From: Pseudopyrenochaeta lycopersici
Lineage: Eukaryota > Ascomycota > Dothideomycetes > Pleosporales > Pseudopyrenochaetaceae
NCBI GenBank assembly: GCA_003313425.1
Contig: NHZP01000051.1
Span: 62,001-126,000, forward strand
Length of the DNA: 64,000 nucleotides
Direction: 5' to 3'
Below the pieces are notes generated by a model. It saw only the letters and a list, made by a program, of their open reading frames with translations. It was not told the DNA's origin and searched no databases. Below, one piece after another: positions 1-9,619 of the stretch. The translations under genes were made by a program, and so were the position numbers. Within the stretch, counting starts at the first letter, position 1, and every line of letters begins with the position of its first letter.

Positions 1-102
1 ACTGCACAGGCAGGGCTGCTCCTGTTATTCACGCACATTTGAGTCCAGCGTCACCTCTCATTCACAACACCAGAACTGCGGGATTGTGCCGAACCACCTT
101 GT

Positions 103-1345
103 TAACTCTACAATAGATAAGAAAGGCTTCCTTATTAGGATACTAGGTAAGTTAAAGCGCGTGTTCTTAAGGAGTAACTATAAGTAAGGAAAGATAAGGT
201 ATATTATCTAGGGTAGTAATCGCGAGTAGATTACTACCTTAGCCTGTATCTATACTAATAGTAGTGCTCGTGCGCCTACTCTTATCTATTAGGCTACCTT
301 AGGTACCCTATAAGGCTTATAGTTATAAATTTTAAGCCTTAATACTATAAAGCCTTCTTTATCTTAATATTAAGTAGATAGATAATAATACTATAAGCCT
401 ATCTTAGCTTAAGGAGGTATTTAATCGCGAGATAAAAGCTAAAGCTTATTAATTCTATTAATTATTTATCCTTAATAGTCATAGATCTCACCTTATAATA
501 GATTTTATAAGCTACTGTAATTAAAATAAGATTCTCCTTACTATCTATCCTCCTTATTCTACGTATACCTTACAGCCTCTTAATATAAGCGTATTTAGGC
601 CTCTTACTACTACCTACTACGCTAAGCTATCTTACTTTATCTCTTAAGCTTAAAGTCTAACTTATATTACTAAAAAGGATTTCTTTTACCTCTTTTATTA
701 AGCTTAGAGCTTATCTATTAAAGAAATAATAATCTATAAGGCCTTTATAATAATAACTTAATAAGTATTAAGCTTTTCAATTTAATATTATCTTCTACTA
801 CTTTACTATAGTACTAACTTTAAGAGATAGACTCTCCTTACGTAATAGCTCCTTCTTAGTACTTAGTTTAAGTAATTAGAGAAAGATAGAGCACCTCCTA
901 AGGCAGGCTGTAGATAATATCTATAGTAGTTACTTAAAAAAGCTTAATTAAATAATCTATACTATCTTAGCTTAAAATTAGCTACTTTAATATAAAAATA
1001 CTTAGCTTAAAAAGGCCTTTAATAATAAGAAGAAGTATAAGAAGCGTAGTAAAGCCTTAATCTTTAAGTATCCTAATAAGTACTATAGTATAGCTTAATT
1101 CTAGTTGCCTAGTAAGGTTTAAGCAGCTTAAGCTTAAAAGGAGAGAAAAGAGTATCAGAATAAAGAGCTATAATACTAAAAAAGTAAAGTAATTAAGCTT
1201 TATAATTAGTAAAAGTAGCTTAAAGTTTTATAGCTTAAAGAGAAGGTAAGGATGAGGCTAGTAGCTAGAGAGATAAGAGAGGTAGAAAGAGCTTAGAAAG
1301 CTATATCTTATAAAGAGTAAAAGAAGGCTTATAAGCTTTAAAAAT
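103..1345 (+). pseudogene. RIP-degraded pogo/Fot1-like DDE transposase (5'-truncated)
   Basis: Reading through many stops, the decayed frame keeps the order of a fungal pogo-like transposase. Around 109-130 is a relic of the Y-N-x-D-E-K-G motif (first catalytic Asp). It is followed by a relic of the N-R-E-W-I-T segment, then at about 470-580 a PPYSTYTLQPLNISVFRPL-like run matching the PPHSTHxLQPLDVxxFxPL signature with the third Asp changed to Asn. A 'DFFYLFY' stretch follows. At about 1080-1340 lies a Lys/Glu/Arg-rich tail resembling the usual coiled C-terminus. The N-terminal helix-turn-helix is absent because non-RIPed sequence meets the relic near 100. It cannot be functional. The family call rests on motif order, not on an alignment. 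Confidence 0.6.
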
Positions 1346-1680
1346 AACTCTAAAGTAATATAAAATTATCTAGATTAAGTAAGAGGTAAAGCCTTAAGCC
1401 TGCTAAGGGTTAAAAATCTATTATAGTAGACGAGGAGCCTATTATTACTTAAGAAGCTCTTTATACTTAATCTTAACGAGGTTAGCTAATTAGGCTGCTA
1501 TAAAGGCTTATTGTGTAATCTAATGCTGCGCAATTACTCTATATACCTAGTAAAGATTGCTACTAAAATATCTTATAATAATAGCTATTGTTAGTGCCTC
1601 TATAGCCTTATAAAGTTAAGAGCGTTTATAGCTGTTCGCGTGTATTAGGTAGTCGTGTGCACTAGGTAGTGGGGCACGTT

Positions 1681-3188
1681 AAGCGAGCGGGCCACCCTAC
1701 TAACTTTGCGCAACGCATCAACTTTAGTTAATTATGTCTCTACCAATTTAACCTTAACTAGCTCCTCGCGAGGCTAACGTTAATCTCGCAATCTTAGCTC
1801 TTAATCTAGATTAAATTTAGACGAAGCGAGTCGCTGCACAGACGTTTAAAGTCCTTTAAACTACTCTTTAGCGCCGCGGCGCTGGCGTGCTTACCTAACA
1901 CAATTGCTAGCCTAATTTAAAGAAGCTTACCTAGCTAGAAGAGGAGGTAATAGTTAATTATATATTTAATCTAGATTAGCGTAGATTTCCGCCTACGTAC
2001 GCAGCTATAGGTGATATGGCTAATAAGCTGCTAGCAGCGCGCAGTGGACGGTAACGCGGTCCTACCCTTCCTAATCTTTGCTAGCTAGTATTACCTGTCT
2101 GCCTAGTACTAGGAGGATACTATTCTACGCAGCTAGGCTATTTTAGTTAGTAATAAAAGCTAGATAACTAATTAGCTTAGAGTAGCGTGGCTAAAGCACT
2201 TTAATGCTTACACAAAGTTAAGGGTAGTAGGCGCGCGTTAGCTGCTTATCCTTAATAGCTATAAGAGCTATTACTCTCTTATATTTTAAGAGATCTGCAG
2301 AGAGAGTAACATCTATACCCTCTGCATGCTACTACACTTATCTTATTTACTGTAACCTCTTAACGTTAGCTACTTCTCTCCTCTTAAGAAGGCGTACAGC
2401 TGCTAGATAGAGAGCTTAATTAAGGCCTATATTAACTATATTACTAAGCTTAAATTTTTGCCTGCCTTTAAAGCAGCCTTTAAATAAGCTTTTACTTTAG
2501 TAAATATACGCTCAGCGTTTTAAGGGGCAGGCCTTATCCCCTCCAGCTAGACGTTGTCTTATTAAAGCTAGATATCTAACTACGTACGCTATTACCAGCA
2601 GCTTAACTCGCAGCTTAGCAAGGAGTTTAGTTAGGGGCTTAGCTAGGAGCTCTCTAGGAGCCTTAAACACTAAGGAACGTATGTAAGCTTAAGGCTTGGT
2701 TAATTCTAATTAGCGATCGCCGTAAACAGCATAATAGCTTATTAGTAGCTTTCATTATTAAGGCGTTTATTTAGTTTAAGATAGGGGCTATAGTAAAGAT
2801 ATATAAAGCTAAGCTAATAGAAGATAAGATTACTAGCCTTAAGTAAGCTAATAAGGTAGTAACTTAGCAGAAGAAGTGTAAGAGAAGGTAGATTTAGAAA
2901 AGAGGAGTCTTAATAAAAGGAGCTAAAGAAGATTTACTTACTTAGTAAGAGGTTAAGTAATAAATAGAGCGTAAACTGCGCTAAAGTAGAGGGTAACTAC
3001 AGCCTAGCTATAAGACTCTAGCACGCTATAAAAGATGTAGAGAGACTAGATATAACTTACGCATATATAAAAAAGATACTATAGGTGCTACTAAAGCTAG
3101 CATCTGGATATCTATATAGTAATTAATTTTATAGTTAAGTAGGGCACTTATAGAGGTGCGTAAAGTTAGTAGAGTAGCCTGCTCGCTT
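1681..3188 (+). mobile_element. RIP-degraded pogo-like DNA transposon, internally deleted, with TIRs
   Basis: Terminal inverted repeats of about 32 bp are visible. The left end (1681-1712) starts AAGCGAGCGGGCCACCC, and the right end (3157-3188), read in reverse complement, starts AAGCGAGCAGGCTACTC, with only a few transition differences. The element encloses one degraded transposase frame in the correct orientation. At about 1.5 kb it is shorter than a full-length pogo-like element, because the frame jumps from the end of the helix-turn-helix region directly into the DDE domain. Confidence 0.7.
1734..3085 (+). pseudogene. pogo-like transposase relic with internal deletion and RIP stops
   Basis: An ATG at 1734 opens a frame with an HTH_psq/CENP-B-type N-terminus, including a relic of the T-x-R-R-A-A-x-T-F-x-V-x-x-T-T-L helix-turn-helix and a G-D-M-A-N-K-L-L-A-A segment near 2030. 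It then switches directly to the DDE part: a VLPFLIFAS-like strand, [26 protein letters not shown] (second Asp lost), LLHLSYLLxPLNVSYFSPLKKAY (third Asp to Asn) and KLKFLPAFKAAF. The C-terminus ends near 3070 in a C-x2-C zinc-knuckle remnant. The section that should carry the first catalytic Asp (Y-N-x-D-E) is missing. Numerous TAA and TAG codons replace Gln, Trp and Arg. It is dead. Confidence 0.65.
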
Positions 3189-3215
3189 TCATAGCCCGCT
3201 CGCTTGCTATATACG

Positions 3216-3706
3216 TTATTAATATATTACTTCTACCTCTTTATACTTTTGTTACTTTAATAATACTAATTTAAGGTAGCTAATGCTAGGAAGCGTGTTT
3301 AAGTACTTTTTTTCTTTCTTCTAGTACTTATTAATATATTACTTCTACCTTCTTATATTTTCTCTACCTTAATAATACTAATCTAGAGTAGGTAATACTA
3401 GTAAGTATATCTAAGTACTCTGGCCTAAGCACCTTCCTAGACTTTTCTAATTCTTATTAATATATATTACTTTTACTTTCTTATACTTTTTTTACTTTAA
3501 TAATACTAATCTAAAGTAACTAATACTAGTAAGCGTATCTAGGTACTTTAGATTAGGTACTTTCTTATACTCTTTTAGTTCTTATTAATATATTACTTTT
3601 ACTTTTTTATACTTTTTTTACTTTAATAATACTTATATAAAGTAGCTAACGCTAGTAAGCGTATCTAGGTACTTTAGTTTAAGTACTTTCTTATACTTTT
3701 CAGCGC
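3216..3706. repeat. Tandem repeat, four copies of a ~125-bp unit
   Basis: Copies begin at about 3216, 3328, 3454 and 3582 with TTATTAATATATTAC, followed by a pyrimidine-rich stretch, an ACTTTAATAATACTAAT block, and an AAGCGTATCTAGGTACTTTA-like end. Lengths are 112, 126, 128 and 125 bp. Copies differ mainly by C/T and A/G changes, as expected of RIP. No coding content is seen. Confidence 0.8.
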
Positions 3707-3795
3707 TTATTAATATAGTCTCTTAGTATTAATATATAGCTCTTAATAGCTTAGTACTTAACTAAGAAGGCCTAAAGCCTTTAGCTTATCTACTC

Positions 3796-3796
<1 letters not shown>

Positions 3797-3887
<91 letters not shown>
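3797..3887. repeat. (ATT)n microsatellite, about 30 units
   Basis: An uninterrupted trinucleotide run of roughly 90 bp lies immediately 3' of the 125-bp tandem array. Confidence 0.95.
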
Positions 3888-3888
<1 letters not shown>

Positions 3889-4228
3889 TTTAGCTTTTAC
3901 AACTCTTTCCTAGCTTATAAATTACCTCTTTTATAGTCTTATCTCTTCTTTATATAATTAGTAAAAGACCTAAATTACGTAACTTATGTAAAGACTCTAA
4001 AGAGCTAGTTCTAATTAATATCTTTACTTTAAAGATTTACTCTCATAAGTACTCTTTTTTATCTTATTTATATTAAGGTTATATTTTAATATTTATCTAG
4101 CTCTTAAAGGCGCTTAGAGTATAAATAAAGCCAAATTATAAGTTTAGAAGAAATTAATATATAAAAGCTAGACTTTACTTAGTAAAGATACTATCTTAAA
4201 GCTAGATACTACTTAAGACTAATAATAA

Positions 4229-4478
4229 TGTTATGGGCGAAGAGGCCTAACTAACGAGTGTGCATTTGTCCTATACTACAGAAGGAGAAAGATAGAGAAG
4301 AGGTTACAGGTATCCTTAGAGGATATATATATATGTTCGTACGAGCGAAGAGGAACGTGCTCCTCTGGCTGCTAACTTGTACGAGCTAATAAGAAAAGGG
4401 GGCAGAGGAGATTAAGGAGTTCTTTCCCCGTGCGATAGTAGCGAAGCCTCTCCTGCTTAAAGGGCGCAGCCCATTACA
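4229..4478. mobile_element. Solo LTR (250 bp) with 5-bp target-site duplication
   Basis: The unit starts TGTTATGGGC and ends GCCCATTACA, so it has the TG...CA ends and short inverted termini of an LTR. It is flanked on both sides by AATAA (4224-4228 and 4479-4483), a perfect 5-bp target duplication. Composition is far more GC-rich than its surroundings. No internal retrotransposon domain or second LTR is present nearby, so this is a recombination-derived solo LTR. Copia versus Gypsy cannot be told. Confidence 0.85.
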
Positions 4479-4938
4479 AATAAAGTAAGAGAGAATATTT
4501 ATAAGCTTTATATAGTATAGTAAATAACTCTTAGTAAGAAAGTTAAAGCTACTAGTAAATACATAGAGATTATCATAAAAGAGTTTAATTGAAGATTGTA
4601 TAGTATTCTATAGTAAATAGTATAGATTTAGTATATTAGCAAAAAAGTATACTTTTTATAATTCTTAACTTATATACTACTAAGCTTAGAGTATATAAAA
4701 AGCTTCTAACTACTTTATTTCTCTTTATCTATTACTTAATCTTCTATAGTAGTACTACGCTACATTATACTTTAAAGATAAGCTTAGGTTTATTAATTTT
4801 AATAAGCTTCCTCCTTTAGCGCTTTTTTATAATTACTTATAATTCTTATAGCTTAATATTCTTATTCTTTCTCTAGTACCTAATACGCGTTTAGTACTAC
4901 TACTTACTATAGCTATATCTATATTAGTATAGAGTAGT

Positions 4939-5077
4939 AAATAGGTATAGGTTAGGGTTAGGTTGGGTTTGATTACATAAGACTCGTACCCAACCTAGCT
5001 CTATACCTATTTTTATTCGCTAGTAATAGGTATAGGTTTAGGTTACTATAAATAGGTTAAGGTTAGGGTTAGGGTTA
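4939..5077. repeat. Telomere-like TTAGGG motifs with an inverted repeat
   Basis: GTTAGGGTTAGGTTGG (4951-4966) and GGTTAGGGTTAGGGTTA (5061-5077) contain two to three TTAGGG units. The arm 4939-4968 (AAATAGGTATAGG...GGGT) is mirrored by its reverse complement at 4988-5012, leaving a spacer of about 20 bp. The motif count is too low to call an interstitial telomere with confidence, and it could be the end of a retroelement. Confidence 0.5.
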
Positions 5078-5138
5078 TTAGCCTAGGGTACGTCTAGGTC
5101 TAATATTAACTAATATATATCTAAAAGAGTTAGTTATA

Positions 5139-5150
5139 TTACTCCCTTAA
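5139..5150 (+). other. Candidate Starship target site TTAC(N7)A at the composition break
   Basis: TTACTCCCTTAA fits the TTAC(N7)A consensus I recall for some Starship insertions. It lies exactly where AT-rich RIPed DNA gives way to GC-normal DNA, about 490 bp upstream of a DUF3435 gene that points into the non-RIPed side. A chance match in AT-rich DNA is possible. Confidence 0.35.
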
Positions 5151-5636
5151 ACAAGAAGACGGCAATTGGGCGACCGATTTGGGACGCCTGGGGTGCTGTT
5201 TTCTGACGCCGATTTGCCGCGAAACCTCTCTAACCACACCGCCGTTCTTCGAGCGCACGTTCCCCTTCGGATTCCCATTTTGGGTTAGGCATGACTGCCG
5301 ATCGGTGCAGGGGACAGGCATAGATGAGGTTTAATCTTCCAAGTGCTCAGTCTCCTGTCTTCCGCAACCACGGCGGCACAGCTGCGACAATACCCTCATA
5401 TTATATTCTTAGCGTCAGCATCATGTCGGCCCAGGCTAAGGTCGCTCTGCCAGCGGCGTACTTAAACCTGTTTGTTTCTCGCTGTTTCGCAGACCACAGT
5501 CCCTATGAACGAAATCCCTTCTTCTCGGTCCTCACATCCGGCTTCACCACGGCCGCCCACCCGGCTCCACCATACCTACGTTGTGGTTCCAGCAGCCACG
5601 ATCCTCCCTTCTACTTAGCCCTCAGTGTCAGCCAGC

Positions 5637-8082
5637 ATGTGCTCCCGCCACCCCCCAGTTGAAGACCCTTCCATGGACAGCGACTATACGGAGTCCGACG
5701 TGGGCTGCAGTGGTGATTCAGATACAGATCTGACAGATATTGAAGGTTGTAGCGACAAGGACGAGAATCTCGTACGAGGCAAAGGCGCGGACCAGCAACC
5801 GCCCCAGCCCACCTATGGGAATCGTTCGCCGGAGCACTATTGCCAACAGTTGGAGACGTTCGACGAAACGGAGTTCGCGGCGCAGGACTACGAAGGCAGC
5901 ACCGCCCTTCAGCTAGACCGTATAGAGGATTTGTGGAATCAGTAGGTCACCACTGCCCCGGTGTCCGCAACAAAAGCTTTGTAACGCGACAATTAACACG
6001 GGGGTGTAGATGCTGGAAGTATCTCGGGAAAGAGGGACTTCGCTCCTATAGCACGGTGTCTGTCCGTACACTGCACACCTTCTTCGACTGGCTTCTCGGT
6101 CAGCGCCGAGGAAAGGGGGGCAAGAGGCGTCGAGGGACCAAGTATGAGAGCTCCCTGTCAACGTATTGGAAGCAATTTCGTCTAGTGTATGAGAGGGCAA
6201 CTGGTGGGAAGCTGGACGGGAAGATAAACCGGAGCATGCACAGGGTACGTACGGCCTTGCCTCCTTTCCCGTTTTCTGACCCGGGAGACGACGTCTAATG
6301 CAGACCTCAGGTGCTGAGGAAGCTATCGAAGAAGCATGGCTTAAAGAAGATAGGGCGAGACAAGGCATGTATGTATGTGGAGGATCAGACACTAGTGCTG
6401 CAGACGAACTTAACGACTACCGAGAAGAGGTACCCTCACGGACGCTACAGGATTCAGGCACAGCTCTACCTACAGCTCGGTGGTTTTACCGCGAACCGGC
6501 CACAAGCTATCCTCGGGCTCTGCTATCGACATATACAGGTCACGCTGCTCCGAGATCCAGAGGGCGGACCTCATCGCATCTTGCTAGAGTTTACTTTCGA
6601 ATTCACCAAGAAGTTTCTTGGAATCAAAGATATGTAAGTATCTGAACTGTCTACGCATTTCCTCGGTGTTTACGTTCTTGAAGTCGATTGCAACGCTGAC
6701 CAATATCGTAAGGAACACCTTCCCCCTTCCTGAAATTATGTACGACGATACCCTTGCCTTTAGCCCACATGTCTTCCTGCTCGGGCTCCTCTTCAGCGAT
6801 GGGGCATTTGCGGCATACAACTTGACATCCCAGGAGGAACTAAGCAGACTCGATATTCCACCAGGCAGCAACGAACTGCCATTACGTCTTGATAAGAAAT
6901 TGGACGACTTCCCCGTATTCCGGAAGGCAGTGAAGAGTTCAGATGGCTGGTCCATCTCTCACAATGAGGCTCTCCCGTACTCTACCTTGCTACACTGTCT
7001 TAAAACGTTAGGGCAAATCACGGGTTTTCGGCAAGTGACTCGTCCTTATTCGCTACGATATGGCGGAGGGAAGGCTTTCAATGAAAACGGTAAGCCCTGG
7101 GCGGCTGTAGTAGGCAGATGTGGTGTTAACGCATAAGCCAGGCAATGTCAGCGAGGCGATGCAGAACTTGATGATGGGGCACGCCAGCATAGCAACATTC
7201 TTGAGACATTATCTTTCGCGACGCATTACGGTCGACACGCAGGCTGTCGTGCGAGGCATCCAGCCGCAGGATGCGCTTATGCGGGCTGCATGTACCATGA
7301 GCCGTTCGATCGATCGTCGACGACCACAACGACTTACCTTAGAAGAGTCTTCTTCGGTTAACAATCATCCTATTATACGTTCGCTGCTCAACAGAAGGAA
7401 AGAGATGAAGCGCTGCCTTGAAAATGCAACCAAGCATCCGGACTACATACAATTAAATCTGGAGATCAACCGTGAGAGGCAGCACCAGCGACATGTACTC
7501 TTGAAAGAGAAGAAGGAACGCTGGGAGTACGAACAGCCTGTGCGTGATGTCGAACAGCAACTTGTTGGCATCAAGATCGATGTGCACCCAGTAACACTTC
7601 CCGACACGATGCCGCCAGCACAAAGAGAGTTAGCTGATTCCGTCCTCTCTCAACCGGGATCCTCTATAGAGGAGGAGGTATGCAGGCGTAACAGGGCTAT
7701 TCGGGCTGTCACGCTGTATTGCGGGGTGGAAGAGGGTGGAATGAACCCTTTTCGAACGAAGCGGCGCAGTGAAAACGTTGTTTCGCCGGCTGAAAGCCAG
7801 ATGGTGTACGATGAAGAAATGTTAGAAGCAGCGAAGGTGTCAGTGTTTAAAGAGAAGAGGCCGAGAAGATGTTGGAAATGCGTCGGTAACACGAATCTCC
7901 CGATCAAGGAAAGGATCTACGAATTTAGTCGCGAGGGTGATCTCAGCCGACACTTCAAACGGAAGCACTTGCAGCATATCAAGGAAGGAGACCGTCTCAG
8001 CTGCGAACTATGTCAGGTAGACCTGGTACACAAGATGCATCTGCAGCGACATGGACTCGATGTTCACGGCACCGTGACCTAG
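5637..8082 (+). CDS. DUF3435 tyrosine recombinase (Starship captain-like), five exons
   Basis: Exons 5637-5941, 6010-6244, 6311-6633, 6713-7089 and 7142-8082 join in one frame (2181 bp, 726 aa). The introns are 52-79 bp and use GTAGGT, GTACGT, GTAAGT and GTAAGC donors. The N-terminus is acidic (D-S-D-Y-T-E-S-D). The middle carries W-K-Q-F-R-L-V-Y-E-R-x-T-G, typical of DUF3435. The C-terminal catalytic part has V-T-R-P-Y-S-L-R-Y-G (catalytic Arg region) and L-M-M-G-H-A-S-I-A-T-F-L-R-H-Y-L (His and candidate nucleophilic Tyr). After it come a Lys/Arg-rich helix and two C-x2-C/H-x4-H finger-like motifs. Family proteins are the recombinases that move Starship giant transposons. This one is intact, sits just inside a composition break, and is transcribed away from it, as captains usually are. 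Annotation pipelines often call such proteins 'FluG domain'. The start could instead be the ATG at 5673. Confidence 0.85.
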
Positions 8083-8830
8083 AAAGAGACTGCTCAATCC
8101 GCTCATGTTTATAAGTCGCGTCTCGTCTGAGCATTTCTTACTTACTATGCACGTGGCGTGAAACCTATATATAGGTTTGGAGAGGTAGTTCACACATATG
8201 GTCTAAATTAGATAACGTTAGGTATTTAGATATTCCGCGCAGCCTTCTATTGCTGATGCGCAAACTACGAATGAGAAGCTGGTGATGCAAAGGTTTGGAG
8301 GCGACCTAAGCTCGATTCGGGGTTACGTTGGTTGACAAGACTAAAGGTGGGGATAGTCAGCCAGGTACTGGAACCCGAGGGATGAAACCGTCGAGTTCTG
8401 CAAGCTTGGCATGTCAGCATAGTCGCCCGGGTAACACGTAGTACGTATCTCCAATGACGGCATCTTGATGGGCGGCGGGTTGATGCTTGTTGGCGTCTGA
8501 ATCCCTGCGGTGTGTTAAAATAGACTGGCTTTAGTCCGGGCACCTTTCGATTTGGGCTCCAGGATTTTCTGGGCTGTGGCTATGTGGGAAGGACAAAATT
8601 AGCTAATGGGCTCGAAATTATTGCTTCCCAGCCTGAATGGGCTCCAGGATGAAGACTAGCCCAACGACTAAAATTGGCGTATGAAGCAGTCCCTGCCATA
8701 TCCGAGGAACCAGAAACACGTACTCGCCTATGTTGTCTCCGTCATGGTGTCTTTCGACTCGTGCTATTAATACCTCTTTGCGCCCTCGTTGCACATACAC
8801 TCATTGAGTCCTCAAACTAGACACAATATC
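8083..8830. other. Intergenic, nothing recognised
   Basis: No convincing frame, repeat or RNA gene was seen. The last few hundred bases probably hold the promoter of the gene at 8831. Confidence 0.4.
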
Positions 8831-9376
8831 ATGTCATTGATCAGCCTATACATCGGAGCCCTCGAGATGGAGACCACAAGGGTTCTCGCTTTTGATCAAA
8901 ATGAGTTTAGGGAGTATATTGGCCCTGTCAGCCACTCTTCTCTCTATGAACTATGGGAAAAGGTTCAAAATCACTGCTTTAAGACCAAACTACTCGAATC
9001 GGCCGACCCAGGGACCGTCTCTCGCGCATTGGATATGATGGAATACTCTTCTAAGGCGGATTCACTCAGATATATGAGCAACAATCAGCGTCAGCTTGTG
9101 GTAATGACTTGGTCCGGAGTCCAGCGTCTCGCGGAGCTCGAACGGCTGGAGCCCTGGCAGGAGTTAGAGGAGGAGAACTGGCCGAACCGAATCCTTGATG
9201 TGCGTATCATGACTGGAAAGCTTCCTAATAATTACCCCAAAGACATGGAGAGATGTATCACTTGCAAGAAGGCATACAAGGTCTGGGAAAGCATTTGTGG
9301 AGCACACTGTCTTGCTCATAGTTTATGTTTTGACTGCAGCGAAATTACCGAGGGCCATTGCACTCGCTGTCCTTAG
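8831..9376 (+). CDS. Hypothetical protein with C-terminal Cys-rich (RING-like) motif
   Basis: The 181-aa frame is opened by the first ATG at 8831 (M-S-L-I-S-L-Y-I-G). Most of the protein is helical and acidic, with no family I recognise. The last ~40 residues hold C-I-T-C-K-K, a C-G-A-H-C pair, C-F-D-C and C-T-R-C, that is, C-x2-C pairs with an intervening His, a pattern that could bind zinc like a RING or treble-clef finger. It lies between the DUF3435 gene and the first TIR transposon, on the same strand as the recombinase, so it could be cargo. Function is unknown; a ligase role would be a guess. Confidence 0.6.
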   Translation: MSLISLYIGALEMETTRVLAFDQNEFREYIGPVSHSSLYELWEKVQNHCFKTKLLESADPGTVSRALDMMEYSSKADSLRYMSNNQRQLVVMTWSGVQRLAELERLEPWQELEEENWPNRILDVRIMTGKLPNNYPKDMERCITCKKAYKVWESICGAHCLAHSLCFDCSEITEGHCTRCP

Positions 9377-9537
9377 TCAAGTGCTGGTGCATAGAGCAGA
9401 GTTATATGTGTATAAGTAGTTAGTTTGTTTGGTCTTAAAATAGAAACTTGTTCTGGTCCATTGCCTGTGCTGCCCTGTACTGGCACGCTCCCTATCACCG
9501 CCCTTAGTGAGCTAATCATAGATAAGGAGATGCTAAC

Positions 9538-9600
9538 TAACGTCACTCACTGCGTGGCGGGACACACTGTGTGATGGGACACTTTTTTCTACACCGCACG
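9538..9600 (+). repeat. Left terminus of a possible outer TIR unit
   Basis: TAACGTCACTCACTGCGTGG followed by CGGGACACACTGTGTG and GGGACAC is the inverted complement of 43200-43257 with few differences. Both begin with TA, the pogo/Tc1-type target dinucleotide. No closer partner exists in the window. Confidence 0.6.
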
Positions 9601-9619
9601 TATACAGATACAAGCTGTA

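Larger units (their letters stand above)
1..5138. repeat. AT-rich, RIP-degraded repeat block
   Basis: The block is dominated by TA, TTA and TAAG words, with almost no open frame longer than about 60 codons, and it stops abruptly near 5139 where normal GC content begins. The decayed frames inside are recognisable as transposases in which CAA, CAG, CGA and TGG codons have become stops. This is the pattern left by repeat-induced point mutation (C to T), a process known from Pezizomycotina. The solo LTR at 4229-4478 is much less altered, so it probably arrived after the RIP events. Confidence 0.85.

Noticed and set aside
4939..5077. True telomere end
   Set aside because: Only two to three TTAGGG units, with ordinary sequence on both sides.
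5324..5662. 112-codon frame upstream of the DUF3435 gene
   Set aside because: Low-complexity Ser/Pro composition, overlaps the likely start of the recombinase in another frame, and no family match; treated as 5' UTR.
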